The notes under the pieces were generated by a model, which was not told the origin of the DNA, did no database searches, and saw only the letters and a list, made by a program, of their open reading frames with translations. A stretch of 64,000 nt of DNA from Nocardia neocaledoniensis (GTDB lineage: Bacteria; Actinomycetota; Actinomycetes; Mycobacteriales; Mycobacteriaceae), in NCBI RefSeq assembly GCF_003182135.1, contig NZ_QGTL01000004.1, forward strand, positions 186,001 to 250,000, in the 5' to 3' direction. Of the stretch, positions 47,934 to 56,541 are shown in pieces. How positions within the stretch are numbered: the first letter of the stretch is position 1; every line of letters starts with the position of its first letter. The position numbers and the translations under genes were made by a program.

Positions 47934-49247
47934 ATGCGAAGACCGCGCGCCATGGTGCTCGACGAGGTGTGGCGTGGGCTCACCGATGTCGAGGCGCTGA
48001 GCGGACCGCAGGGCGGGCCACTGCGGCGCACGGTGAAGCTGATCCTGGATCCGCTGGTCATCCGGCCGGTGCAGCATCCGCTGTGCGCGGGCACCGTGCT
48101 CTCGCCCGACGGCGTCGCCCTGCTGACCTCGCTGGTACTGGCCCGCTCCGACACGTTGCGCGCGTGCGCGGCGTGGTTCACCGAGCTCAAACAGGCGCGC
48201 CGCGCGCTGCGGATCACCGAGGGCAATGCCCAGGACCTGTACTTCCAGCGCTGCTTCGAGCTGGCGACGATGCACGGTGCGCCGGGCCCCGATGCGCGCA
48301 CGCGCGCCGAGGCGGTGCTGCGCGAAGTGCACGACAGTACCGGCGGCCGCACCACGGCCGCGTTGAAAGACCATGTGACCGAACCGGATCGGCGCGCCGA
48401 ACTGTCCGCACTGGTCGACCTCGCCTGGCGTCGCCGCCCACTCGCCGATTTCGGCGCCCGCGATCACGCCCCGGCGCTGACCGAACTGCTCGAGGCGAGC
48501 ACCCTCGCCCACGAGGGCGACCCGGCAGACGCGGGCCCCCTGCTGGACGAACTGCTCGACGACAAGGCGGGCACCCACCGCGGGGTCGCCCTGTGGCGCC
48601 ACCACCCGGCCTACGGCGCCGACGACCTCGGCCTGACCGTGCACACCCATCCACAGCGCCCCGACCTCGGCGCCACCGCGTCGACCGCCACCCTCGCACT
48701 GCCCTTCGACCGCACCGTGTACGAGCGCGTGTTCACCGTCCTCCAGGGCAGCATCGACCGCAGCGACCTGCCCGCCATCCCGGAGCTGGTGACCACCGAG
48801 ATCACCCGCAGCTGTTCGCCGTGGGGACTGCTCGACGAATCGCTGCGCCTCACCGCCGCGGTGGGTTGTGAACTGGCACTGGGCCTCTCGCCGCTGGGCT
48901 CGGTCATCGAGGTCGAGCAGGCGCGGGCGCACGAGGTGGTGAACGGCCGCTGGCGGCGGGAGGCCTACGTGCTGCAGGCGCGGCGGTTCGCGGTGGGCGC
49001 GGGGGCGAGCGGGCCGCTGGCGGCGGTCGCCGATGAGTTGCGTACGCCGTGGCGACCCTATCTGCGCCGGTTGTGGGTGCGATTGCACGGGCGGGACGTG
49101 CGTGACATGCCGGTCTTCGAGCCCGGTGAGCTGTGGGATCTGCTCGACGGGGTCGCGCGGTCGGTGATGCTCGATCATCGGGCCAGGGTGAAGCAGGCAC
49201 TCACGGTGGCGGCCGCGTCGGCCGTGCCGGAATCGAGGGCGAGCTGA
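47934..49247 (+). CDS. Unrecognised protein, first gene of the CHAT-protease operon
   Basis: A 437-residue soluble protein with no signal peptide or membrane helix. I do not recognise its family. The N-terminal ~200 residues look alpha-helical (LVLARSDTLRACAAWFTEL, ALRITEGNAQDLYFQRCFE). A middle segment contains GVALWRHHPAYGADD, and the last 150 residues mix strands and helices (WRPYLRRLWVRLHGRDVRD). There are no nuclease or ATPase motifs. The start follows a -10 hexamer directly. The next gene overlaps its stop by one base (TGATG). Its partners suggest a structural, sensor or target component of a protease module. Confidence 0.7.
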   Translation: MRRPRAMVLDEVWRGLTDVEALSGPQGGPLRRTVKLILDPLVIRPVQHPLCAGTVLSPDGVALLTSLVLARSDTLRACAAWFTELKQARRALRITEGNAQDLYFQRCFELATMHGAPGPDARTRAEAVLREVHDSTGGRTTAALKDHVTEPDRRAELSALVDLAWRRRPLADFGARDHAPALTELLEASTLAHEGDPADAGPLLDELLDDKAGTHRGVALWRHHPAYGADDLGLTVHTHPQRPDLGATASTATLALPFDRTVYERVFTVLQGSIDRSDLPAIPELVTTEITRSCSPWGLLDESLRLTAAVGCELALGLSPLGSVIEVEQARAHEVVNGRWRREAYVLQARRFAVGAGASGPLAAVADELRTPWRPYLRRLWVRLHGRDVRDMPVFEPGELWDLLDGVARSVMLDHRARVKQALTVAAASAVPESRAS

Positions 49248-50452
49248 TGACGACGATCCGCCTCGACCACCCCGCCGCGGGAATCGTGACGCTGCGACCA
49301 GACGGCGCGCCGACCGCCCTCGACGCCGCCGCTGCCCTCGACACCTTGGTGCTGGAGGTGACCGGCGGCCACCTGACCTGGAGTCTCCTTGCCGGACAGC
49401 AGCTTCCGGCCGCCACTCTCGACGACACCGAGGCCGCCCAGGACTGGCTGTGGGCCGTCTACGGCGAGAATATCGCCCTCGCGATCGCCGACGACGAAGG
49501 CCACCACCGCGAGCTCACCGCCACCCCGGCCCGTCCGGAACTGGTCACCGCGCTGCGCCGACTCGCCTACGCGCACTGGGCCTCCCGCTGGTGGCCCGCG
49601 TCGACCATCGACAGCATTCCCGCGCTGGACCGCGCCGTCCTCGCGAAGGAGATCGCCGAATTGTCGGCTGTCTGCGAATCCGTGGTCGCCGGCGCCGACG
49701 ACCCCGACTCCGCGGCCCTTGCGATCGGCCGCACGACCGACGTGGAGGCCGGCGACCTTGCGCTCGCGCTGGACGAGCTCCGCCAGACCGAACGTGCGAG
49801 GGACAACGCGCTTTCCGAGGGAAGTCCGCCGTCGCTGAGCGACGACCAGACAACCGACAGCGCGCCCACGACCGAACCGTCGGACTCCCGACTCGGACGC
49901 GATCACACCCCGGCTGACGGGCAGTCCACGGTTCCGCGCCGGGGCCGGGCGGAGGACTACGCGCTCGCGGCGGGCGGAGAGGCGGGCGGCACCGGGTTGG
50001 CGCTGGCTCGTGGCGACGGGGACTGGGATTGGCGATGCTGCCCACCGGGGCTCGTGGACGCGGGGGCGCGGTCGGTGTCGTGGCAGGTGCGACGGGGTGG
50101 CGGGGTGACGACGGTGGAGGTCACCGCGCTCGCGGCCCCGGATTGCCCGCGTGACGTGTCCGCGCATCTCCGCCCCCTGGCGCGGTTGCGCGCCGGGGAC
50201 ACGCTCGCCGAGGTTCCGCTGGTGCGACGCGGCGACGCGTGGTTCGGCGAACTGCGAACGGCCGAGGTCGTCGAGAACGTGGCGTCGGTGGCGGTTCTCG
50301 TGCCGGGCGTCGGCCCGGAGGGCCCACTGCCCGATGAGTCCGCGACGCGCACGTCGATTCGCGACTTCGTCAGACACCGGCTGGACGCACCACAGGCGGA
50401 CGACATGCTCGCGGCAGAACTCGCTGCCGCCGAGGATGATTCGGACTTCTGA
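49247..50452 (+). CDS. Unrecognised acidic protein, second gene of the CHAT-protease operon
   Basis: A 401-residue protein, strongly acidic, without signal peptide or membrane helix. Residues 1-130 form one domain (IVTLRPDGAPTALDAAAAL, AYAHWASRWWPASTIDS), then comes a charged linker of ~60 residues (SLSDDQTTDSAPTTEPSDS), then a C-terminal beta-rich domain (SVSWQVRRGGGVTTVEVTAL, TLAEVPLVRRGDAWFGEL). The linker would be an accessible site for proteolysis. The family is not recognised. It overlaps the previous gene by one base; the TPR gene follows 37 bp later. Confidence 0.7.
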   Translation: MTTIRLDHPAAGIVTLRPDGAPTALDAAAALDTLVLEVTGGHLTWSLLAGQQLPAATLDDTEAAQDWLWAVYGENIALAIADDEGHHRELTATPARPELVTALRRLAYAHWASRWWPASTIDSIPALDRAVLAKEIAELSAVCESVVAGADDPDSAALAIGRTTDVEAGDLALALDELRQTERARDNALSEGSPPSLSDDQTTDSAPTTEPSDSRLGRDHTPADGQSTVPRRGRAEDYALAAGGEAGGTGLALARGDGDWDWRCCPPGLVDAGARSVSWQVRRGGGVTTVEVTALAAPDCPRDVSAHLRPLARLRAGDTLAEVPLVRRGDAWFGELRTAEVVENVASVAVLVPGVGPEGPLPDESATRTSIRDFVRHRLDAPQADDMLAAELAAAEDDSDF

Positions 50453-50489
50453 TGCGAACGGCCAACCCCTTCGGAAACGGAGCAGCACC

Positions 50490-52004
50490 ATGGCGGCGGT
50501 AGGGAAGACCTCCGATCAGGACGACACCCAGCTCACGGCGGGATACGCGGCCTACCAGCGCGGCGACATCGCGGGCGCGATGGCGATCTTCGAGCGGGCG
50601 GCCGAGGGCGCCGCGCCACGCCTGCGCAGCGCGGCGCTGATCAACGCCGCCAGCATGGCCGACGAACTCGGCGAGCATCGGCGGTCGGTCGAGCTGTTCC
50701 GGACGGCGCTGGCGGTGCTCCCCGCCGACGGGGAGCACCAGCGGCCCGCCGCGCTCGTGAACCTCTCGCAGGCGTTGCAGCATCTCGGCGACCTGGACGA
50801 AGCACAGCGCGTGCTGGAGGAGGCGCGCGAGCTCCTGGCCGACACCACCGAGCAGGGCATGGTGCGGGTGGCCTGCCTGCTCTCGCTCACCGCCGTCGCA
50901 CTGCATCGTCAGCAGTGGGCCCATGCCGCCGAACTGGCCCGCGAATCCCTCGGCGTCACCGAACGTTTCGCGCCAGAACTGGCCGGGCATCCGCTGATGA
51001 ACCTGGCTACGAGTTCCTTCGAGACCGGCAGGCAGGACATCGCCTTCGATTTCGCCAGGCAGGCGATGACCGCCTTCACCGCGACCGGTGACGAGGCCGC
51101 CGTCGCCGAGGCCGCGCAGAACCTGGCGATCATGCTGGTGCGCGCGGGGCGCTACGACGAGGCCGAAGAGCCGCTGCGGTCGAGCCAGAAGTTCTTCGAG
51201 ACCGCGGAACTGGGGCACTGGTCGGGAATCGGTTACAAGACACTGGGATTCCTCACCGAAGGACGGGGAGACTACGCCGAGGCGCGCGCCCAGTACTTGC
51301 GCGCACTGGAACGCTTCGACAGCACCGGCGTCGTCCTCGACGCCGCCGATGTCCGATTGCGGCTCGCCACAGTCGCTTTCGCGGTCGGCGCAGCGATGGA
51401 GAGCGAGACCCTGCTCGCCGATGCCTTCGCGGTGTACTCCGCGCACGGGCTCGGCCTGCGGTGCGCCCAGCTCGACTACTGGCACGCCGAACTGCTGCAC
51501 GCCGTGATCGAGCAGGCCGACCGGCCCGATCCGACCCTGCTCGCGCGCGCCGTCGGCCTCGCGGTGCCCTCCGCCCTCGCCATCGACGCCGTTCGCCACA
51601 CGCTGCCCAACGGCAACCAGCGCGAACACTGGCATCGCGCGATCGCCGAGCCGGCCATGCGCCTGGCCTTCCGCTTCGCGGCCCTGTCCGGCAACGCCCA
51701 GCTCGTCAGCGATCTCGTCGACACCCAGTGCGCGGGGACAACTCTCGACCCCGCCGCCTTCGCCGAGCCGATGGCGCCCACCCTCGATTTCCAGCTGCTC
51801 GATCCCCCATCCGCGGCGCCCGCGGGCACACCGGCGCTACAGCTCGGCAACGCCCTGGCCGAGGTGGCGGCCGCGGCGGGCATTCCCGTGTCCGCACCGC
51901 CCAGGCTCCGCGATAACGGCCGAATAGTGCTGTCCGACTTCATCACCCACGCCGAGGAGCGCTACGGGGTGCGCGTACGCGACGAGCGGGTGGTCTCGCT
52001 ATGA
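50490..52004 (+). CDS. TPR-repeat protein of the CHAT-protease operon
   Basis: A 504-residue protein. Tetratricopeptide repeats run from ~18 to ~330, for example TAGYAAYQRGDIAGAMAIFE, LINAASMADELGEHRRSVEL, LVNLSQALQHLGDLDEAQRV and LKTLGF-like GYKTLGFLTEGRGDYAEARA. The C-terminal ~150 residues are less repetitive and end in a short domain with ERYGVRVRDERVVSL. In CHAT systems TPRs usually sense or recruit; here the TPR part is on a separate polypeptide. The stop overlaps the start of a small Arg-rich ORF (ATGA). Confidence 0.85.
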   Translation: MAAVGKTSDQDDTQLTAGYAAYQRGDIAGAMAIFERAAEGAAPRLRSAALINAASMADELGEHRRSVELFRTALAVLPADGEHQRPAALVNLSQALQHLGDLDEAQRVLEEARELLADTTEQGMVRVACLLSLTAVALHRQQWAHAAELARESLGVTERFAPELAGHPLMNLATSSFETGRQDIAFDFARQAMTAFTATGDEAAVAEAAQNLAIMLVRAGRYDEAEEPLRSSQKFFETAELGHWSGIGYKTLGFLTEGRGDYAEARAQYLRALERFDSTGVVLDAADVRLRLATVAFAVGAAMESETLLADAFAVYSAHGLGLRCAQLDYWHAELLHAVIEQADRPDPTLLARAVGLAVPSALAIDAVRHTLPNGNQREHWHRAIAEPAMRLAFRFAALSGNAQLVSDLVDTQCAGTTLDPAAFAEPMAPTLDFQLLDPPSAAPAGTPALQLGNALAEVAAAAGIPVSAPPRLRDNGRIVLSDFITHAEERYGVRVRDERVVSL

Positions 52005-52210
52005 GCTTCCGTCCGGGCCCGATGTCACGCAACCTCACCCGCACTGAGTGGCGCCGTCGACCGCGCTGCACCAAGGCTCGTGCCGTCGCCGCGCCAGTGG
52101 ACGCGTGCCGTCGACGCCGCTCGCGGGCCGCGTGGTCGAGTCTCGCCCATATCCGCGCCCACTCGTCCCGAGCACTGACCGGCCCCGCCGTCCCGGGAGT
52201 CAGGCGATGA
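52001..52210 (+). CDS. Small Arg-rich protein between TPR and CHAT genes
   Basis: A 69-residue, strongly basic protein (about 20 Arg and Lys, two Cys): WRRRPRCTKARAVAAPVDAC, then RRRRSRAAWSSLAHIRAHSS. Its ATG overlaps the TPR stop (ATGA) and its own TGA overlaps the CHAT ATG (ATGA). This exact double coupling is hard to explain unless it is translated, at least as a ribosome bridge. Function unknown. It could be a substrate, nucleic-acid binder or toxic peptide controlled by the protease, or only a coupling device. Confidence 0.55.
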   Translation: MSFRPGPMSRNLTRTEWRRRPRCTKARAVAAPVDACRRRRSRAAWSSLAHIRAHSSRALTGPAVPGVRR

Positions 52211-53457
52211 ACGCGAACACTCCCACCGCCGTGATCCGGATGGCCGACGCCGGGGACGTGTACGTGTCGTGGCGCTGGGTCGACGACTTCGCGGCGCGCG
52301 GCGTGAGTGTGCTGCCGCGTGACCAGGTGCGCGCGGTGCTGGAACTTCTGGGCGACGCGGTACCTGATCCCGCGCGGCCCGACGAACTGCGCCGGGTGAT
52401 GAACGAGGGCGCACTCGCCGAACCGGATGCCGAACTGGCCCTCGCCCAGGCACTTTCGCGGACCCTGCTACCTTACGGGCTGGCCGTCCAGCTGCACGAG
52501 CTGTACCAGCGCGGCCTCCGCCCGCACCTGCGGATCCAGCCGTCGCCGCGGCTGGCCCAGGTGCCGTGGGAGATCATCGCGCCGGATCCCGACCTGCGGC
52601 TGCTCGACATCGCCGATGTCAGCCTGCTCGCGCCCGCCTCGGTCGTGCACGCGCCGGAGCGGACCGTGCGGCGCTGGACGGAGACCAGCGAGCTCCCCGT
52701 CGTCGCCGTGCTGGACCCGCGAGTACCCGGCTATCGCGCGGACTCCGAACTCGGCTCGGTACTCGGTCGTCCCGCCTCGGAAACAGTGGTGGCGCAGCAT
52801 TTCGGCCGGTACAACGGTCGGCTGGTGCCGCGGGTCGCCGACCCGGTCGACCTGTTCCGCCGCACCGACACCGACCGCACCTGGCTCTCCGACGTGCTGC
52901 AGGCGGGCGCGAGCAGGCTCGTCTACGTCGGCCATGTCACCGCGCCGCCGCCGGAGACCGGCGAGAGCGAACACGCCGAACTCCATCTGAGCTGCACCGC
53001 CGACATGCGCGGCCTGGCCGCCCCGACGCGCTCGCACCGCCCGCTGTCGGCCAAGGACCTCCTGCTCGGCACCCACACCATCGATCCACTGCCCGTCGCG
53101 GGCCGTGACCTGTGGCCGATGCCGAGCAGGGTCGCCCTGATCGCCTGTGAGAGCGGCGGCGACCTGCGCTTCACCGAGGCGCTCGGCCTCACCACCGCGG
53201 CACTGTCCGCGGGCGCCGAACTGGTCACCGCCACCCGATGGCCGCTCCCCACCGACCACGCCTTCCACACCCTCACCCCCACCACCGCGCACCCGCTGCA
53301 AGCGGCGATCTGCGCGGTGGACGCGGCCCACGACGTCGCCGAGCCGATCCCGGCGCTGCTGGCGTGGCAGCGCGCGCGGCTGTCGGCCTGGCGCGACGAT
53401 CCCGTCCCCGCGAACGCGCCGCTGCTTTGGTCGGCTTTCGCGACCGTGGCCGGCTGA
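52207..53457 (+). CDS. CHAT-domain (caspase-like) protease
   Basis: A 416-residue protein. The N-terminal ~100 residues are helical. The CHAT domain follows with LAQVPWEIIAPDPDLRLLD (the usual start), SVSLL-like ADVSLLAPASVV, and the catalytic His243 in LVYVGHVTA and Cys314 in VALIACESGGDL. Both dyad residues are in the canonical positions. CHAT proteases (separase/caspase fold) cut after basic or other specific residues, and in several bacterial systems they execute phage or stress responses. The ATG at 52207 overlaps the small Arg-rich ORF. Last gene of the operon. Confidence 0.88.
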   Translation: MNANTPTAVIRMADAGDVYVSWRWVDDFAARGVSVLPRDQVRAVLELLGDAVPDPARPDELRRVMNEGALAEPDAELALAQALSRTLLPYGLAVQLHELYQRGLRPHLRIQPSPRLAQVPWEIIAPDPDLRLLDIADVSLLAPASVVHAPERTVRRWTETSELPVVAVLDPRVPGYRADSELGSVLGRPASETVVAQHFGRYNGRLVPRVADPVDLFRRTDTDRTWLSDVLQAGASRLVYVGHVTAPPPETGESEHAELHLSCTADMRGLAAPTRSHRPLSAKDLLLGTHTIDPLPVAGRDLWPMPSRVALIACESGGDLRFTEALGLTTAALSAGAELVTATRWPLPTDHAFHTLTPTTAHPLQAAICAVDAAHDVAEPIPALLAWQRARLSAWRDDPVPANAPLLWSAFATVAG

Positions 53458-53473
53458 CGCGCCTCAGGCCGGG

Positions 53474-53770
53474 TCAGTGTTCGTCGTAGTGACCGTCGTG
53501 CGCGGCGTGGCGGTGCCCGTCGTGGATGTAGTCGGTGTGGTCACCGTGGGGCACCGCGACATGGCCGCAGTCGGGGCCGTGGACGTGCTCGTGGGTCGTG
53601 TGCTCGACATGCGCTGACGGCTCGCACTCGTCGAAGTGGCCGTCGTGCTCGCGATGCAGGTGACCGTCGTGCACGTAGTCGACGTGATCGCCGTGCGGGA
53701 CGGCGACATGCCCGCAGGTCGGGCCGTGGACGTGGGTGTGTTCTGGGTGCTCTACGTGTGCCGTTGTCAT
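53474..53770 (-). CDS. His-rich metal-binding protein, two tandem repeats
   Basis: A 98-residue protein with about 27 His and few Cys. It consists of two ~45-residue repeats, each HVHGP(T/D)CGHVAVPHGDH, then VDYVHDGH or TDYIHDGH, and HDGH(F/Y)DE. Such spacing suits zinc, nickel or copper binding, so a cytoplasmic metal store or chaperone is likely. The function is inferred from composition. It is convergent with the CHAT gene, 16 bp apart. Confidence 0.85.
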   Translation of the reverse strand: MTTAHVEHPEHTHVHGPTCGHVAVPHGDHVDYVHDGHLHREHDGHFDECEPSAHVEHTTHEHVHGPDCGHVAVPHGDHTDYIHDGHRHAAHDGHYDEH

Positions 53771-53874
53771 GCCTATCTCCCTGTACTCGGACCGGTCGAT
53801 TGCAGCTGGAACACCTCCGACATTAACAGTTGCGCATGCGTTGCTGCGACCCCCGCCCCGGCCGAAAAACCTGG

Positions 53875-54600
53875 TCAGAGGACCTGGTCGAGGAAGCGGC
53901 GGAGGCGCGGGGTCTTGGCGTCGTCGAACAGTTCGTCCGGGGTGCCGGTCTCCACGACGACGCCCTGATCCATGAACACGACGCTGTCGGAGACACTGCG
54001 GGCGAAGCCCATCTCGTGGGTCACCACGATCATCGACATCCCGCCGGAGGCGAGGTCGGCCATCAGCGCCAGCACGCCCTTGACCAGCTCGGGATCCAGC
54101 GCCGAGGTGGCCTCGTCGAAGAACATCAGCTCCGGCTTCATGGCCAGCGCGCGAGCGATCGCGACGCGCTGCTGCTGACCGCCCGAGAGCGCGGACGGCC
54201 TGGCGTCGGCCTTGCCCGCGAGGCCGACGATCTCGAGCTGTTCCAGCGCCAGCGCCCGCGCCTGCTCGGCGGACAGGCCGCGCAGCTTGCGCGGACCGAG
54301 CGCGATGTTGTCGGCGACGGTCTTGTGCGGGAACAGATTGAACTGCTGGAACACCATCCCGATGCGCTGGCGCAACTTGTCGGGGTCTTCGCGCAGCACC
54401 GACTCGCCGTCGAGCAGGATGTCACCGGCATCGGGTTCGTGCAGGCGGTTCAGCACCCGCAACAGGGTCGACTTGCCCGAACCGGACGGGCCGATGACGG
54501 TGGTCGCGTGCCCGGCCTCCACATGGATGTCGACGCCGCGCAGGATGTGGTTGTTGCCCAGGGTCAGCTGCAACCCGGTGCCGGTGAGCGATGCGCTCAT
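53875..54600 (-). CDS. Amino-acid ABC transporter ATP-binding protein
   Basis: A 241-residue GlnQ-type ATPase. Walker A is GPSGSGKST, the Q-loop [13 protein letters not shown], the signature [15 protein letters not shown], Walker [13 protein letters not shown] and the H-loop [10 protein letters not shown]. It powers uptake of a polar amino acid with the fused permease upstream. The ATG at 54600 overlaps the stop of a 27-residue ORF (ATGA). Confidence 0.93.
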   Translation of the reverse strand: MSASLTGTGLQLTLGNNHILRGVDIHVEAGHATTVIGPSGSGKSTLLRVLNRLHEPDAGDILLDGESVLREDPDKLRQRIGMVFQQFNLFPHKTVADNIALGPRKLRGLSAEQARALALEQLEIVGLAGKADARPSALSGGQQQRVAIARALAMKPELMFFDEATSALDPELVKGVLALMADLASGGMSMIVVTHEMGFARSVSDSVVFMDQGVVVETGTPDELFDDAKTPRLRRFLDQVL

Positions 54601-54680
54601 GCCTGCACCTCGCTGGCGCTCGGTTCCGGCATGACCGCCGGGGCGGCTGTGTCGGTCTGCCGCTCGCTTCGCTCGCTCAT
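54597..54680 (-). CDS. 27-residue bridging ORF between permease and ATPase genes
   Basis: It encodes a 27-residue peptide beginning [10 protein letters not shown]. The ATG overlaps the permease stop and the TGA overlaps the ATPase start (both ATGA). The SERSER start comes from the GAGCGAAGCGAGC-type sequence common at actinobacterial gene junctions. It may simply keep ribosomes moving between the two genes. Confidence 0.35.
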   Translation of the reverse strand: MSERSERQTDTAAPAVMPEPSASEVQA

Positions 54681-56473
54681 GCGCCACGTCCTTCCGTGAT
54701 GACGGCCTGCTCGATCGGGTCGGCCGGGGTCGGCTTGCCGGTGCGCATCCGCCCGTCGATGTAGTTCACCAGGTGGGTGAGCGGGATGGTCAGCACCAGG
54801 TACATCAGGCCCGCCGCGACCAGCGGCGACAGGTTGCCGGTCTGGGCGTTGAGGTCGCGGCCGACGGCGAACAGCTCGCGCTGGGAGGCGAGCAGGCCGA
54901 GGAAGTAGATCAGCGAGGAGTCCTTGATCAGCGCGATGAACTGGTTCATCAGCGCGGGCAGCACCCGGCGCACACCCTGCGGGATCACCACCAGCGTCAT
55001 CGCCTGCCGGTAGCCGAAGCCGATGGCCCGCGCCGCCTCGAGCTGACCGGCCTCCACCGACTGGATGCCCGAGCGGAAGATCTCCCCGATGTAGGCGGCC
55101 GCCAGCAGCGCCAGCGCGACCGCGCCGAGCCAGTACGGGTTGCCGCCGGTGATTCCTCTGGTCACCGGGCCGATGCCGAGACCGATCAGCAGGATGATCA
55201 CCACCGCGGGCAGGCCGCGGAAGATGTCGGTGTAGATCCGGGCGGGCCAGCGCAGCCAACGGGTGCGCGAGATGCCCATCACCGCGAGGATCATGCCGAG
55301 GACGGTGCCGAGCACGCCCGAGACCACCGCCAGGATCAGGGTGTTCGGCAGGCCGGTCTTGATCAGGTCGGGAAAGGCCTTGCGGTACAACGACCAGTCG
55401 AAGAACGTGTCCTTCAGCTGCTCCAGCGTCGACTTCTGCACCGCCTGCTCGGCTTCGCCCGGCGCGCGTTCGGCCGCGATGGCGGCGAAGTCCGGGAGTT
55501 GCGGCGCCGGTGCGGCTTTGGAGCCCGGCTTCCAGCCCGGCGGGAGTTCGCGCGGCACCCAGTCGGCGTAGAGGCGGGCGTAGGTGCCGTCGGCGATCAC
55601 CGCGTCCAGGCCGGAGTTCAGCGCGTCGATCAGCGGCTGGTTGTTCTTGGCCACCGCGTAGCCGACGAAGTTGTCGAGGCTGAAGGTGTTCTCCGAGATG
55701 ACGATTCCGTCGCCGGGTGAGATCGCGCCCTCGGCCTGCGCCGACGGCGCGACCCACGCGTCGACCTGACCGGACTTCAGATTCGCGTAGGCGGTGTTGT
55801 AGTCGGGGAACTTCACCGGGTCCAGCTTCAGCTGGTTCACCACGAACTCGTCCTGGACCGTGCCCTGCACGACCGCGATGCGCGAGCCGGTGTTCAGGTC
55901 CGCGAAGCTCTTGATGCCGCTGCCCTGCGGCACCACCAGCGAGAAGTAGCCGAAGTCGTAGCCGTTGGTGAACCCGACCAGCTCGCGGCGGGCGTCGGTG
56001 GTGGTGATGTTCGACGAGCCCACGTCGAAGCGCTTGCCCGAGACCTGCGCGAGCAGACCGGCGAACTCGGTGCCGGAGAATTCGACGCGCAGTCCGAGTT
56101 TCGCGCCGATCGCGCGCAGCAACTCGTTGTCGAAGCCGGTGAACGAGCCCTGCCCGTTCACGCAGGTGCTCGGCGGCGCGTCCGAGAGGGTGCCGACGCT
56201 CAGCGTGCCCGGGGTCAGCAGCCCGAGTTTGCCGGTGTCGATCGACTCGATCGGGGCCGTGGTCGCCGTGGTGTAGCGGTCGGTGCCCGCGGTCGCCGAG
56301 GACGCGAGGTTCTTCGGCGCCGCCGCGGCCGCGCTCTGCCCCGGCGGGGAACACAGATCGCGCGCCGTCTGGTCACCACCGGAGCCGCCGCCGCACCCGG
56401 TCGCGACCACGCCGACGAGGAGCAGCAGCGCGGCGATCCGCGCCCGGGTTCGCACAGCACGCACACCAGCCAT
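54677..56473 (-). CDS. Fused amino-acid ABC substrate-binding protein and permease
   Basis: A 598-residue fusion. A lipoprotein signal (VVATGCGGG) leads to a periplasmic-binding domain (residues ~85-330) with [36 protein letters not shown] and VAVVQGT-like [12 protein letters not shown], of the amino-acid (SBP_bac_3) family. The second half (~380-580) is a GlnP-type permease with about five helices and the EAA loop ([20 protein letters not shown]). One chain thus supplies both the binding and membrane parts; the ATPase gene follows. Polar amino acid or similar is the probable cargo. Confidence 0.92.
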   Translation of the reverse strand: MAGVRAVRTRARIAALLLLVGVVATGCGGGSGGDQTARDLCSPPGQSAAAAAPKNLASSATAGTDRYTTATTAPIESIDTGKLGLLTPGTLSVGTLSDAPPSTCVNGQGSFTGFDNELLRAIGAKLGLRVEFSGTEFAGLLAQVSGKRFDVGSSNITTTDARRELVGFTNGYDFGYFSLVVPQGSGIKSFADLNTGSRIAVVQGTVQDEFVVNQLKLDPVKFPDYNTAYANLKSGQVDAWVAPSAQAEGAISPGDGIVISENTFSLDNFVGYAVAKNNQPLIDALNSGLDAVIADGTYARLYADWVPRELPPGWKPGSKAAPAPQLPDFAAIAAERAPGEAEQAVQKSTLEQLKDTFFDWSLYRKAFPDLIKTGLPNTLILAVVSGVLGTVLGMILAVMGISRTRWLRWPARIYTDIFRGLPAVVIILLIGLGIGPVTRGITGGNPYWLGAVALALLAAAYIGEIFRSGIQSVEAGQLEAARAIGFGYRQAMTLVVIPQGVRRVLPALMNQFIALIKDSSLIYFLGLLASQRELFAVGRDLNAQTGNLSPLVAAGLMYLVLTIPLTHLVNYIDGRMRTGKPTPADPIEQAVITEGRGA

Positions 56474-56541
56474 GGCGATAAACCCTAGCCGCAACCTCGC
56501 ACCGGGCAGGCTACCCGCGCCTGTGCGGTGATCGGCAACAC

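Noticed and set aside
47934-53457. Known CHAT-gasdermin defence system
   Set aside because: None of the partners has a visible gasdermin-like feature (amphipathic pore strands or C-terminal inhibitory peptide that I can recognise), so I do not assign it to that type.
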